In this document: positions 20,905 to 32,336 of the stretch, piece by piece | Position numbering within the stretch: the first letter of the stretch is position 1 | Layout of the letters: each line of letters begins with the position of its first letter | NCBI RefSeq assembly: GCF_000143415.4 | Contig: NW_003314401.1 | Coordinates: forward strand, 214,148 to 278,147 | Direction of reading: 5' to 3' | From: Selaginella moellendorffii | Lineage: Eukaryota; Streptophyta; Lycopodiopsida; Selaginellales; Selaginellaceae | Length of the DNA stretch: 64,000 bases | The notes under the pieces: generated by a model | What the model was told of the DNA's origin: nothing | The model's input: the letters and a program-made list of their open reading frames with translations, nothing else | Databases searched by the model: none | Made by a program: the position numbers and the translations under genes

Positions 20905-21190
20905 AGAAGTTGACAGAGGCACACCAACCCCAACACTGTCTGAAGAGCTCAGCAAGGAGTATGGCGACAGCACTCATACAACACCTATGTTTGTGGTAAT
21001 CTATCTTGGTGATTATATCCGATTCATCCCAAACTCTAGTTCTACCGGTTGTTAGAACATCCACTTCCTCCTCTTCCACCATAGGCATGAACTCCTCGAT
21101 GAGGCTAACAGTCTGTGCGCCCATGCCCTCCCTCACAATTACTGGTTGCCTACTGGCCTCCTGGGCAACCTGACGTTGCCCAGCGCTTGT
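20905..21190. pseudogene. rearranged relic of NMCP tail and downstream NTPase exon
   Basis: On the minus strand 21065-21170 encodes GAQTVSLIEEF with an upstream GRQ...-like context, as in the last NMCP exon at 48720-48815. On the plus strand 20920-21000 matches the first exon of the NTPase gene (CCAACACTGTCT, GAGCTCAGCAAGGAGTATGGCGACA, ATGTTTGTGGTA) at about 49170-49258. The two pieces face opposite ways, so an inversion breakpoint lies near 21005. This is a third copy of the NMCP-NTPase cassette in the window, reduced to fragments. Confidence 0.6.
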
Positions 21191-21357
21191 TTGAGAGGAT
21201 GACAAGCTATTTATTCTTGTGGACAGGACTAGTGTCTGTGTGCTCTCTGGCGGCCGTTTCAAAGTCAAATAAAGGTGCTCGATGCAATGCCCGTGTGGGA
21301 CGTTGTGTCTTGGAATGTTGTAATACCAACACATACCCAGAATGGGCATCGTAACTA

Positions 21358-21410
21358 AGGGTTTGTTTGACGATATGCCAGAACGAAGCACCATCTCTTG
21401 GTACTATGCC
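21358..21410 (+). pseudogene. PPR motif fragment
   Basis: The plus frame reads KGLFDDMPERSTISWY, the end of a PLS-type PPR repeat like those at 36.3-38.5 kb. Only this fragment is visible. Confidence 0.5.
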
Positions 21411-22013
21411 CCTTTGGAACTTTCAGGGGCTTTTGCATCCGGTTGTTAAATTAACAGGTAAGAATATTTTGTATTACTAATTAGAATTTTCACTCCTTTT
21501 TCGCTTGTCGCGGGACTTGTTTATAAAGTAAGGTAAGTTTTGTATTTGCATCATTGTTAATGCTTTTGCTGCTCAGTATTGCTGAGTATTTCACCATTCT
21601 GGTCTGCACCAAATGGATCAACACTTGGATTCGAGGATCTCTTTCATCGTCTTGCGAAACACTGGAAAGAGACAATATCTTTGCAGTGCATCTTCCACAT
21701 CAATCATACTTTGAGGACGAAGGCATCGAAGCCAGTATTGATATCGCAGATCTTACTGTGTATAAAGCTTGAGGTAAGACTTTCTTAACTTAACTTATCC
21801 ATCAAGAAAGGTAGCAAGCAAAACTACTATGTTTCTTTTCTTTAGCAGGAGCAAGAAACATTCCATTCTGACTTGGGTATTCTTCTTACAGTTTTGCGTG
21901 TCGTGGAAAGGCTAATGCATGTAGGTGACGTGTCATAGAGCTCGTCTCCCGGAATTCTATGGTTTTGTTCGCCATGGCTCAAGGTTAGTCATCTATATAG
22001 AGTTCCTTGTTCC
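21411..22013. other. possible exon remnants, unassigned
   Basis: A frame at 21579-21788 (FWSAPNGSTLGFEDLFHRL) looks protein-like but I recognise no family. It may belong to the decayed RING gene downstream or to another relic. Confidence 0.25.
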
Positions 22014-22652
22014 TTGACAATTCATCAACTTGGGCTTCTTGGGTGGTGGTCCATTGATGAGAAGAGCAAAGAAGAACAAGACCGGCTCTTTCGGGGTAAA
22101 ACAAGAAAATCAACTGTCTTTGGCTCTGGTTTTTTGGCTTGCATTTATGCGAGATTTGTACTTCCAGGTACTACACATTTACTGGCCTTCCGGTCAAGAA
22201 AATGGCCCGGAAAGACCTTGCAGAGGTACTTTACGCTTGTTTGTCCAATGCCTGACTCACTCTGGCTTGTACGCAGATATGGATGCTTCAAGCGGAGCAA
22301 ACACGAATAGCCAAGCATCGGCAGCACGAGTTTGACCGCCTGCAGAGCGTATGGGCTTCTCCTTTTCACTGCATTATATGTGATTTATATGTGATTTATG
22401 TGTAGCGTGACTGGCTTGTTGCTCTAAGATGGCCCTGCAGGAGAAAGTGCTTTGCCGGGTGTGCTTTGAGCGTGACATAACCATAATGTTACTCTGTGTA
22501 AACATCGAGTCCTTTGCAGGTTGATGTTTGAAGTCCGTTGTGGTGGCGTCCTACTGACTGGCTTTGTTGGCAGCGTGTGCTCCGAGAGATGTAAACACTG
22601 CCCGATATGCAGAAGTTACATCGGGGATCGCCTGTCCGTGTATGATGTATAG
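22014..22652 (+). pseudogene. C3HC4 RING-finger protein, 3' exons, frameshifted
   Basis: After an intron ending CCCTGCAG the frame reads EKVLCRVCFERDITIML. The expected continuation CKHRVLC exists but is shifted by two bases near 22493. A 54-base GT-AG intron then joins to SVCSERCKHCPICR and the tail GDRLSVYDV with stop at 22650-22652. Together these give the eight zinc ligands of a C3HC4 RING, typical of an E3 ubiquitin ligase. Upstream exons (QIWMLQAEQTRIAKHRQHEF) look coiled-coil. The frameshift, the relics around it and the lack of a clear start argue for a pseudogene, though a sequence error is possible. Confidence 0.5.
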
Positions 22653-24256
22653 GTATGGAGTGGTGGCTCGGCTGGGAGGTGGAATCGAACTCCTCGTCGT
22701 GGCCAGCGTAGAAGTCCCTGCTGCTCGCACATCAGCATCAGGAAATGTCCACGTCCAACTTGAATGCGAAATGGTGCGCACCCAAGCAGGGAAAGGCCTC
22801 CACATCCACATCCTCGAGCTCCGCTAGTGAGTGAAGCGAGCAGCAACAGCAGAAAAAGATTTTTTTATATCCATCCATCCGACTTTCACTTGGTCTCCAC
22901 ATATATATATATACCCTCTTAGTGTCATGCTGTTGGAAAGAACGGGATAGTTTTTTTTATGTAGGAAGCGATGCCTCGCACGGGCATCCAGCTGATTTAC
23001 AGAAAGTGACCTCAATTATAGTAAGAACGGCTTCGCTTTGCATTCCTTGATTGCATGACTTAAGAAAAACCACACCAAAGCAAAAGGCCGACTGGATTAC
23101 GAGCTAAGTACGTGATGCAACTTTAAGCAATGGATCCGACTAAGACTTTGGAACTTGGACGCATGGAGCATGGATAGATGGATGGCTGGATGGACCACAC
23201 GGAATCAAATCAAGTACGCATCAACCCCAGTGAGTGAGAGCGAGAGGTGCTCTCTCGCTGAGAATTATGTTTGCTTCAATTGGTGCTTGTGCTTGTGGTC
23301 GCTTTTGGGGTCTCTGTGATAGATAGATAGACAAAGAGAGAGAGAGAGGCAGGAGGTACACCCTCCTCCTATTCCTACATTGGGATCTTTCATAAGGTAG
23401 TTTGACTTTGGATGTTTGGTAGGGGCCAGTGTTGGCCTGTCTTGTTTTTGTGCTGCTTGCTTCCTTGAAGGTCCTTCCTTCCTGCTACTGCTCCTCCTCC
23501 TCCTCCTGCACCTGCACCTGTGTCTGCAGCTTTGCTTGCTGCAACTTCTGCACTCACTTCACTGCACAGTCCACTGACTGCAACCCGAGTTCCAGTTCCG
23601 TTCCTCTTGCTTGGAAATCCCACCCAGATTCGTGTCCGCCTTGAAGCAAGTGCCAGGGCCGCTTAGTTGGTGATCATATGTGTTTGTTGCTTTGTACAAT
23701 GTTTCACCTACTTGTTTCCAAGGATTTCTAAAGAGAAGCATATGCATCTCTCTTTTTCTCTTGCTGTTGATTGATTTTGACTGCGACTAGGACTGCTGAG
23801 AAAGTGGCTTGCCTTGGCCTTCCATCTAATTACCATCCTTGCATCAATGCTGTTGTTTTAATTTCTGGAGTTTGTCTATATGCTGATGCTTGGTATAGAT
23901 ATGGTCCCCTTCCCTCGCTCCTTGTTTGTTGCTTGCTCTAGTCAAGTGTATGGTGGAGCGCTAACTCGTAGGCCTAGGTCCTAGGTGCTGGAGCGGGAGA
24001 AAAGCTAGCTTCTCTTTCCCATGTTCCATCCATAGCCGTGGAGCTCCTCCTCTGATCAATCTCCGGTGGTCGTTCGTCAAGCCAGGCCAGAAATCTCGAA
24101 GCAGCCAGGAGAAAGGACAGCACAAAGCACAAGAGCAGCTACACATTCTTGTCGTGAGGGAGGCATATGCTCCCTAGATTAGAGAGCGGAGCGGAGGAAA
24201 AAGGGGGCCATTTTCCCCAGGCCGGGCATCTGTTATACTTGTAAGCACAAACAAGC
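22653..24256. other. intergenic, upstream of KNOX2
   Basis: No supported gene. It contains a GA microsatellite near 23330-23348 and a CTCCTCCTC run near 23490. Probably the KNOX2 promoter and 5'UTR, but no TATA box can be assigned. Confidence 0.5.
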
Positions 24257-25770
24257 ATGGGTTCCAGCTCGCAGAGTGGAGACGAGGCCGCTGCTGCCGA
24301 TTCGAGTAAGCAGCAGCAGCAGCAGATGGGAATGCCCACTTGGCTCAACTCGGCTCTGTCGAGGCAAACAAGCTCTCAACAGCAGGCACAAGATCAGCAG
24401 CAGCAAGCCTGGCCGAATCCCTCGTCTTCGTCCTATACCAACTGGCTCTCTGCGGCTGGTGCTACTAGCACGGGTGTTAGGCGCCTCGAGCAGCAACAAG
24501 CTTCCGCTACCACCAACACAAGTCCGGCCACTGCTACTACCACCACCACCACCGAGTTGCTGGTGGAGCAAGACAGGAAAGCAGCAGTGGCGGCGGCGGC
24601 GATGCTCATGGGGGCGGTGGAAGCGGATGTGACCAGCCACGGCTCCGTTCCAGGTGACCCCGACTTGGACGAGTGTGCTGCTGCGCGCTACCAGATGAAT
24701 GCCGGGCTCAAAGCTGATATTGTCACGCATCCCTTGTACGAGCAGCTGCTCGAAGCTCACGTTGCCTGCCTCAGGATTGCCACTCCAGTCGACCAACTGT
24801 CGAGGATTGACGGGCAAATCTCCCAGTGCCACCACGCCATTGCAAAGTACTCCATTCTGGCCAACCACCAGCTATTGTGCGGGAGCAGCAAGGAAGAACT
24901 CGACCACTTCATGGTATTTCATCGTATTGATTGTTGGTGGTGCTTATTGTATGTTGTATCCAGGCTCACTACGTGATGTTGCTCAAGTCGTTCAAGGACC
25001 AGCTCCAGCACCACGTTCGCGTCCATGCCAAGGAAGCGGTGATGGCGTGCTGGGAGCTGGAGCAGTCGCTCATCAGCCTAACTGGTAATTCTCCACAGTT
25101 TGTGCCATGAAATTCATGAACCAATGTTCATAGGTGTAGTGCCAACCGCGTGTTGAAAAGCAGGAGCTGCGCCGGGGGAGGGTACGGGCGCAACCATGTC
25201 CGACGACGAGGACGAGCAGCAGCAGCCCCAGCAGGAGCAGCAGCAGCAGCAGCAGTCGGACAGCGATTACTGGCAGGACAATCTGGGATTCGGACCCCTC
25301 ATCCCCACGGAGACGGAGAGAACACTCATGGAGCGCGTGAGACAGGAGCTCAAGCACGAGCTCAAGCAGGTTCTTCTTTCTCTCGGATTCATCCTTTCCG
25401 ATCGAGTGACCCGACTTAAGCTTCTTGCAGGGGTATAGAGCGAGGATTGTGGACGTACGGGAGGAGATCCTCCGCAAGAGACGAGCCGGGAAGCTGCCAG
25501 GCGACACCACCTCGGTTCTCAAGGCGTGGTGGCATGCTCACTCCAAATGGCCGTATCCAACCGTGAGTTGACGCATTCTCAGCATTGCTGGATCATCGAT
25601 CTCACTAGGTAGAGATGTGGCAGGAGGACGAGAAGGCGCGGCTGGTCCAAGAGACCGGGCTGGAGCTCAAGCAAATCAACAACTGGTTCATCAACCAGCG
25701 CAAGCGCAACTGGCACCACCACCCATCGTCGTCCACAAACTCGTCCACCAAAGCCAAGTGCAAGAGGTGA
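24257..25770 (+). CDS. KNOX2: class II KNOX homeodomain transcription factor (KNAT3/4/5 type)
   Basis: Five exons: 24257-24913, 24964-25084, 25164-25369, 25431-25562 and 25624-25770, about 420 residues. Order: Gln/Ser-rich N-terminus, KNOX1 ([20 protein letters not shown]), KNOX2 ([15 protein letters not shown]), a [14 protein letters not shown] linker, ELK ([13 protein letters not shown]), and a TALE homeodomain with WPYPT and [13 protein letters not shown]. The last acceptor was set at 25623 rather than 25608 because that gives PYPTEDEKARL, the family spacing. The linker and 'RIATPVDQL' are class II marks. Class II KNOX factors act with BELL partners in the nucleus and control sporophyte development in land plants. 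It converges with the PYL gene, 215 bases between stops. Intact in every exon. Confidence 0.93.
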
Positions 25771-25985
25771 TGATACATCTATCGGCCAAATGTTGCACTG
25801 TCCCTTTTGTCCAAGCCCCAGAAGTGTTGTGCTTCTTTGAAAAGCATGAAAACAATCTCCAATATCATCGCGCATAGCATGCATGTACGCACGTAAATAT
25901 GTTACGTTGATCCGGCCATAAGATCTTGTGAGCGGGAGGGGGGGCGAGAGGGATCGATCGCTCATCGATGGACAATCGTAGCGTA

Positions 25986-26702
25986 TCATCGATCTTGGTG
26001 CTGCTGCTGCTGCTGCAAGGCCAGATGCTCGCACACTTTGGCCAGGGACTGGAGGTTGCAGCGCACAACGGTGTCGGTGAAGGTGAGCGTCTCCTCCTTG
26101 CTGTTGCCGGCGGGCACGTCCACCACGTAGGACTCGAGCACAATGGTGGCGTCGCGGCCGCCGGCGGTGGTGGCGTGGAGGGAGGTGACGGAGGTGTAGT
26201 TCTTGAGGCGGTGCTCGCCGCCCACCACCCGGAAGCTGAGGACGTGCTGCTGGTCGTCCAGGATCTCCAGCCTCTCGGTGCTGCAGCTGGCGGGCAGGCC
26301 CGAGACGAGCGTCACGTCGCGGGTGCTGCCCACGCTCACGCCGTCGCCCTCCCTCAGCACGCAGCCCCGGATGAAGCACTTGTATGCCTGGGGGCTGTCG
26401 AAGCGCCGCACGACCGACCACACCACCGCCACCGGCGCCTGGATCCACTGCGGTACCACGTTGCTGCACTGGGTGTGGCCGCGCAGCGCGTGGCAGTGGT
26501 AGCGCGACGCCGCCGCCACTAGCCGGGCGGCCTCGTCTTGATCGGGCACCAGCGCGCCCAGGCTCACGAGAATGTGGTCACTGCTGCTGCTGCTGCTGCT
26601 GCTGCTGCCACTGCTGCTCTCCTTGCCGCCGCCCACACCACCGACGCCGCCGCATTCTTGGAGCAGCAAATCTTCCTCCTCTTCTTCTCCCTCCCCCATC
26701 AT
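25986..26702 (-). CDS. PYL: PYR/PYL/RCAR abscisic acid receptor
   Basis: Intronless, 238 residues from the first of two adjacent ATGs at 26702. After an acidic and Gly/Ser-rich N-terminus (1-41) comes the START/Bet v 1-like domain. Visible landmarks are the ABA-carboxylate lysine in QAYK (K108), gate loop SGLPA (134-138), latch GGEHRL (162-166) and the C-terminal helix TVVRCNLQSLAKVCE. Gate and latch close over ABA, and the closed face binds and inhibits clade A PP2C phosphatases, releasing SnRK2 kinases. Lack of introns fits the PYL4-like group, but subfamily is not certain. The poly-Ser and poly-Gln ends are low complexity. Two ACGTGGC motifs lie upstream. Confidence 0.93.
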   Translation of the reverse strand: MMGEGEEEEEDLLLQECGGVGGVGGGKESSSGSSSSSSSSSDHILVSLGALVPDQDEAARLVAAASRYHCHALRGHTQCSNVVPQWIQAPVAVVWSVVRRFDSPQAYKCFIRGCVLREGDGVSVGSTRDVTLVSGLPASCSTERLEILDDQQHVLSFRVVGGEHRLKNYTSVTSLHATTAGGRDATIVLESYVVDVPAGNSKEETLTFTDTVVRCNLQSLAKVCEHLALQQQQQHQDR

Positions 26703-27304
26703 GGATTGATCGATTTTGGGCACAGAGAGAGTGAGTGACGGGACAGGATGCTTACCGCCGCGCCCTAACGAAGAATGCCCGCCATTTGCGTTGCTTCGTT
26801 GCCCTCTTTTCTCCTCCTCCCGGGAGAGCTCTCTAGCCTACTTTAGGTCTAAAATTAAAAAAACAATGACACGACCAAAAGGGGGAAAAGGAAGACAAAG
26901 GCCAATGTTAGTTAGCTCCCTCCACGTGGCGAGGTCTAACTCGTTGGACGCCGTCCGACGTGGCAACTGGACGCGACCCTATGGGGACAAGAAAATGCGA
27001 AGATGCGATGCGATGAATGCGATTGCGAGAAGATGCTGGCGTCTTGGGCGACGGCGGTGAGCCGGCTGCTGGGCGAGTGTACCGTGAGAGGATTCAGGCG
27101 GGCAGCGGCGAGGCCGCGGGCGCGCCGGCGAGCTCTTGTGGTGAGGCGATTGAATTCCCCTGCAAGCGCTCCTAGGCCTGCCGATCGAGGGATGAGGAGG
27201 ATCTCTTCTCCCGCCTCTTCGCTCCTGCGCCGCCGACGAAGGGTATAGATCTCCTCGATCGAGAACTTCTCAAAAGTGCTTGAACTTTTCCAGAGAGACC
27301 GGCG
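26703..27304. other. PYL upstream region and spacer
   Basis: No supported gene. It holds the two ACGTGGC motifs and a CG-rich stretch near 27050-27240. Confidence 0.5.
26922..26963 (-). promoter_or_regulatory. two ACGTGGC (ABRE/G-box-like) motifs upstream of PYL
   Basis: CCACGTGGC at about 26922-26930 and CGACGTGGC at about 26957-26965 lie some 220-260 bases before the PYL start. ACGTGGC is the core ABA-response element bound by ABF/AREB bZIP factors. Feedback control of the receptor by ABA is an inference. Confidence 0.5.
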
Positions 27305-27470
27305 AAGAAGACGAAGACGAAGAAGAAGAGGCAGCGCATGAGAGAGTGGTCAACGGACAAAGTCAGCGAGTCAGTCAAATCCAGTCAAAGAAGACGAAGA
27401 CGAAGAAGAAGAGGCAGCGCATGAGAGAGTGGTCAACGGACAAAGTCAGCGAGTCAGTCAAATCCAGTCA
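27305..27470. repeat. 83-bp perfect tandem duplication
   Basis: Positions 27305-27387 and 27388-27470 are identical copies including GAAGACGAAGACGAAG and CAACGGACAAAGTCAGCG. The pair ends ten bases before the YSL stop codon, so it lies in the YSL 3'UTR. Confidence 0.9.
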
Positions 27471-27479
27471 ATCTCCTTT

Positions 27480-29767
27480 TTAAGTCGCAGTTGGAAGGAA
27501 GGTCATACACATGGGAGGCTTGATTTTGAGCAGCGCCACCACGGCCGAGGGGATCGTCCACAATCCATCGCCGCAGATGAGGCCCGACGCCACTGCCGCT
27601 CCATACGCGCTCGCTTCGTCCTTGCCGCGGAGCCTCTCCCACAGGATCATCACCAGGCTGCCCACTACCATGTCCACCGCGAAGTAGGCGCCGATGTAGA
27701 AGGGGATCGCCATCGCCACCGGGATTGGCAGCCACCGCCAGGAGAAGCAGTCCCTGCCGGCATTGAGGAGCAGCGCCAGCGCGAAGAAGGCGATGCAAAA
27801 CTCGAGGCAGTGGGCCGGAAGAGCTGCCAGGCCTTGCACACCCAGGATGGCGATCTGGCGGTAGGCGATGGCGGTGGGGACCTTGTACTCCCCGTCGGGC
27901 AGGCCGACGTCCGGGAACGCCTTCCAAAACATCCAGAAGGTGAGCGGAGCTACAAAGCATCCCAGCAGCGTCCCCAGGAGCTGGCTCACGAACATGGAGC
28001 GCGGCGACGATTGTGTGAGGTAGCCGGTCTTCAAGTCTTGCATGAGATCGGCAGCGGTGGAGGCGATGGACATGACGAGGCCGCAAGCTCCAAGGCCAGC
28101 CATGACGCCGCCACCCGACGATCCCACCCACGCCCCGAACACGAACAGCCCCATCTTGCCATACGATGACGCCAGGTTCCAGTCCGTCAACCCGGTGCCG
28201 TAAGCGTTGCAGAAGCCAAACACCGGGGCGACGAGGTAGCAGACGAGGACGTGGTACCAGCGTAGTGCCGGGATGATCGTGGGTATGTGCAGCACCGAGA
28301 GCAGCGACAGGAGCACGTATCCGGTAGCGGCTATCCACATTGGCACGCCCTCCATGGTGAACGTCTCGGTTAGCTTGTCTCGATCCAGATCCAACAGCGG
28401 GACTCCTGCCAGCCCGATGGACGAGCTCCACAGTCAGTTTTTCAAACCAAGATGATCTTGCGTACCAGTTGCGTCGTCCCCTCCTGCCTTGTGGATCATG
28501 GCCGCCCTCAGGCTGATGACGGCGATCTTGAGAAGATTGTAGAGGCCATCGCCGAGGATGAGAGCAATGGCGATAAACACCTAAGCAAGCAAGCAAGCTC
28601 AGACTTGTCCTTTGTAAAACACACACATACCTTGTATCCATAGAGCCCCTTGAAGTTCGTAGGTTCCAGGCCCGCGGGATACCAGTCCCCAGCTCGGGCA
28701 CCGATGAGAGGCCACAGGATTGCCCAAGACAGGATGGCTCCCGCTAGTGCCGAAAAGTTGACGATGCTCGGGCACAGCATGCCGGTGCCCACAAATGTAG
28801 CACTGAAGTCGAAATAGAACCTGCCTCGATATCCACAGTCAAGTGAGAGGAGATCTCTCAAGCTTTCCATGAACTCGTCACGTACGTGTTTGCATAGGCT
28901 TTGAGCCCCAGCGTCCGGAAATGCTCGAAACCGCAGTTGCTTCCAGTGCCACCGCTAACGAGCCACTTGAGAAAGCTCCATGCAAAGCTCCCGGCAAAGG
29001 ACTTACCGAGGCAGGCCACTTGTTTCCTACGAACACCACGACGATCAAACGGAGTATCGGAATCCAATCCCGGTTACCTGGCTTCGTGAGCACCCGCGTT
29101 GCTGTGGAAACTGCTGATGAGCATTGCGGTGGCTGTGCCGCTTGGATACGTGAGCTTGTAATCGATCAGCATCACCTAGAGAGCAGTAACTTGAATGACT
29201 AATCATCCTCCGAAGTCTAAAAGAGCAGCACTACCTTTCGAAGGGGCACGAGAGCAAAGATTCCAACAAAGCTGCACGTAAGCACGAACGAAGTCATCCA
29301 GCCGAGCTCCGGATCCTTGACATCCTGTGCACTGTTTCCAGGAGAGTCAGGCCCAATGACCTGGAACGTCCGGCTGCTCATCCCAAACAGATAGGTGCCG
29401 AATCCACCTGGACGGTATCACCAGCAAACCAAGATTTGCGACAGAGGGATCCCGGCCCGGAGAGCTTACCACTGACTGCAATCCCATAGCACGCAACCAC
29501 GCACGTCTGGATGACCGTGTTCTCCTGTTGGGTGAAGGGCGTGGTCACGAGGCCCAGCTTGGTCACGAGAGCCATCCACGACTTCACCAGGAGGAAACCC
29601 AAGAGCCCCGCAGCCACATTGAGCGAGGGAATGACGCCGATAGAGAGGCTGAGCTTGTGGGTGATGATGGAGAACACAACCCCGAGTAGCACGCTCACGG
29701 CAAGACCGCGCACAGTGATCTGTTGTGTCCATGGCGGAACCTCCTCCTCCGGAATCAGATCATCCAT
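27480..29767 (-). CDS. YSL: YSL-type oligopeptide transporter (metal-nicotianamine)
   Basis: Seven exons on the minus strand: 29767-29470, 29407-29235, 29175-29078, 29026-28886, 28820-28631, 28580-28466 and 28405-27480; the phases join to 646 codons plus stop. The translation has the YSL order: [11 protein letters not shown] near the start, [83 protein letters not shown], then the long last exon of membrane segments ending in [14 protein letters not shown] proteins are H+-coupled carriers of metal complexes with nicotianamine or phytosiderophores in plasma or internal membranes; the substrate here cannot be told. The start lies 73 bases from the divergent cyanase start. Confidence 0.93.
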
Positions 29768-29840
29768 CTTTTATTTACCTCGCGTTCACTGTGTGTGTGG
29801 ATGCCATAACTTAGCCTACCTAGAAGTTGTAAGAGGAAGG
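29768..29840. promoter_or_regulatory. 73-bp shared YSL/cyanase divergent region
   Basis: Only 73 bases separate the YSL ATG (minus) from the cyanase ATG (plus). 5'UTRs and any promoter elements must fit here or overlap the coding exons. No TATA box is evident. Confidence 0.6.
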
Positions 29841-30487
29841 ATGTCTAGCGAGAAGAAGATCAAGAGGGCGCTGGTGGAGCAGCTGCTGGAAGCAAAGTCC
29901 CGGTCGGGCAAGACGCTCACGATGATCGCAGCCGAGACTGGGCTCACGAATGCGTATGTGGGGCAGCTCTTCCACCGCCAGGCTCAGCTTCACCCGGAAC
30001 AAGTGAGTCCCCTCCGGAATGCCGTGCCAGGGCTCTCGGATGAGCTCCTCGAGAAGATGCGAGCCCCCCCACTTCGCTCCTACGAACCGACCCTCATCCA
30101 GGATCCCACTGTTTATCGGTCAGTAGTATCTCGGACTTGGATTGCTTCTTTTTTGTGAATCCTGTGGTTCTCAGGCTGAACGAAGCTGTGATGCACTACG
30201 CCCAGAGCATCAAGGCCATCATCAACGAGGAATTTGGCGATGGCATGTATGTCATTGCCACCCTCTCGAGTCTTCTTTCAAGCTGTGGCTTTTGGGTGGC
30301 AGAATGTCCGCAGTTGGTTTCTTCTGCGAGGTGAACAAAATCCGAGGCAAAGAGGGTGAAGACCGGGTGCAAATCACGCTCAATGGGAAGTTCCTGCCTC
30401 ATATCGTTCAGGTAAGCTTGCCAAACACGCGTGCCAACCACTAGCTTTGCTTCTTCACAGTTGCAGGAAGACAACGTAAGCTCCTGA
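29841..30487 (+). CDS. CYN: cyanate hydratase (cyanase)
   Basis: Four exons: 29841-30118, 30175-30246, 30303-30411 and 30461-30487, 161 residues. The N-terminal helical domain ([21 protein letters not shown]) is followed by the catalytic core VYRLNEAV...GDGIMSA. R and E of YRLNE and S of IMSA correspond to the known cyanase active-site Arg, Glu and Ser. The C-terminus has [13 protein letters not shown]. The enzyme converts cyanate plus bicarbonate to carbamate, giving ammonia and CO2, as a cytosolic decamer. Length is usual for plant cyanases. Exon 2-3 joins across an intron with donor ATGTATGT. It converges with eIF3e, 115 bases between stops. Confidence 0.95.
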
Positions 30488-30602
30488 GCTATGGCGTTAA
30501 ACGGGGAAGGATAGATTGTTACGTAAGAGTGTTCTGCAAACAAAAGAAATAAAAGCGCTTGCGTTTGACAGATCTCACGAACCAAAACTTCGAGCAAGGA
30601 TT

Positions 30603-32336
30603 TCAAGCTCTCACAGGCAAATTCTCAGCGATGTTGCGAGCTAGTACGTAAGTTCGGGTTGCCAGAGGCTTTGTCCGTTCGATGGCTTGCTCGTACCTGC
30701 AGTATCAAGCTTGTTACAGCAGCGGGGGAGAATGCAAACACGATTTTCCACTTACACGTCCGTGTGCTGCACGCCCATGACAACCGTTCCATTCTTCGAA
30801 TCGATCTTGGCATCGAGCCTGGAAAAATTGATGAGGTTGGCGATCCAGCGCTCGGCATCGTCGTAATTCATGTGAAGCTTGTCAGACAGCATCCTGAGGA
30901 TCCCACAAAAAGAAAACAAACATTAGTTACAAGCCATCACTTCCAGGAACACTTTTACCCAATGTCAATCCTTTGATGGATTTTGCAGTATGTCTCGAAC
31001 ATTGCCAGGCGTGCGTTCTCCAAAAACTCGTCCCTGAACTTGTACACAATGTAGCCGTTGTCCGTTTCCGGACGCCCAAGGAAGAAGTCATTCAGGATGA
31101 GCTGCAAAGCAAACAAAAACGGATGAAGAGAGCGGTGGGAAGCAAAGCGGCACTCACATCTTCACACTCTTGGAGCTTCCGTTGAGCTCCTTCAAAGTCG
31201 TAGTTGACGTAGAGGCACTCGAGGAACTCGGTGATGGGATCCCTGTAAGTGTGATGCTCCTGCTGGATCACCTTGATGAAGTCCTTTATGTTCCCGCGAT
31301 GCTTCCTCTTGCAGACCACAAAGGCAGCAGCGAGGTACCTCAGCAGATGGTGTGCATGCGTTTGTATCACATGAAGGTATCTGGTGACACAGAATGAGTG
31401 AGGTACTCTGAGAAGCCAAAACACAAACTTTCTTTTCCCTACACTCACCTATCATTCATAAACAAGTCGATGAGACTATGCCTCCCACTTTCGAGGTTGA
31501 AGTACACAAAGAGGCTCCAATGCATGAGCCACACTCGATTTTGCACTTGGACAAGCGGCGATGAAAAATTCTGCAAAGAGGACAAGAAACAAAAACATTT
31601 CTTTGTAAGTAGGAAAGAAAACGTAAAACTACCTTAGAATCCATGGCTTCCTTGAGCTTTCCAAGCTCGTATTCTGCACCGCTCCAGTTTTGCATCAGTA
31701 TCTCGGCTGCAAACTTGCCCCACATTGCACTGTAAGCCTTTTCGCTGTTGATGGTCAAGGTCCGATACTGGTAGAGAAAATCCGCGGCTCCCGAGTAGTT
31801 GCCACACTCAAACTGGAACTTTGCGTATTGGTAGAGCGCATCGATGTGCTCGGGACCAATCTGCGAAGAAGAAGAATGGTGGTGCTCAGCCTAAACTCAC
31901 AAGAAACCAAAGAAACAAAGTACCTGGTACCGGTCGTGAAGCATCTGGAGATTGGCTTGCCTCTCGGGCTTGAGCTCCGCGGTCATTTGCGGGTTTTGCA
32001 GGAAGGCGATCAAGGGAGCCGCCAGATCCTCGAGGGCCTTGAGGCGATTCACAACCTCGGCACGCCTGTCCATCATCTCTGCGAGAAGAGCGAACGGGAA
32101 ATGGGCATTGGAGCGCGAAATGGAGGCCGCCTACCTTTGGGGACCTCGTCGTAGAGGCTGCGGTGGATGTCCATCATGTAGTCGACCATGTTGGTCTTGG
32201 CCAGCAGCTCGATCTTGGCCTTGAGAATCTGGTCATTGGGATAGATCCCCTTGTCCTGGAGGAACTCGAGCAGCGGGAACACCAGATGCCTGTCCAGGAA
32301 GGGCGCAATCTTGAGCGTCTGGTCGAACTGCGCCAT
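30603..32336 (-). CDS. eIF3e: translation initiation factor eIF3 subunit e (INT6)
   Basis: Eight exons: 32336-32135, 32078-31924, 31860-31633, 31570-31449, 31380-31158, 31101-30959, 30893-30756 and 30696-30603; summed length gives 434 residues, the family size. The start reads [20 protein letters not shown]. Further landmarks are [62 protein letters not shown] and the PCI domain ending with [20 protein letters not shown]. The subunit is part of the eIF3 scaffold that brings mRNA and 40S ribosomes together, with links to the COP9/proteasome-lid PCI family. All joins keep frame. The start stands 34 bases from a divergent PPR gene, with a telo-box between. Confidence 0.95.

Noticed and set aside
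21105-21135. Apparent extra copy of the 22-bp palindrome (TGTGCGCCCATGCC)
   Set aside because: It is part of the NMCP exon relic and lacks the left arm.
24276-24632. CRISPR-like or microsatellite array in CAGCAG runs
   Set aside because: These are poly-Gln codons of KNOX2 exon 1.
27454-28701. 415-codon minus ORF and other long frames over YSL
   Set aside because: Shadow frames of the YSL coding exons, with no domain of their own.
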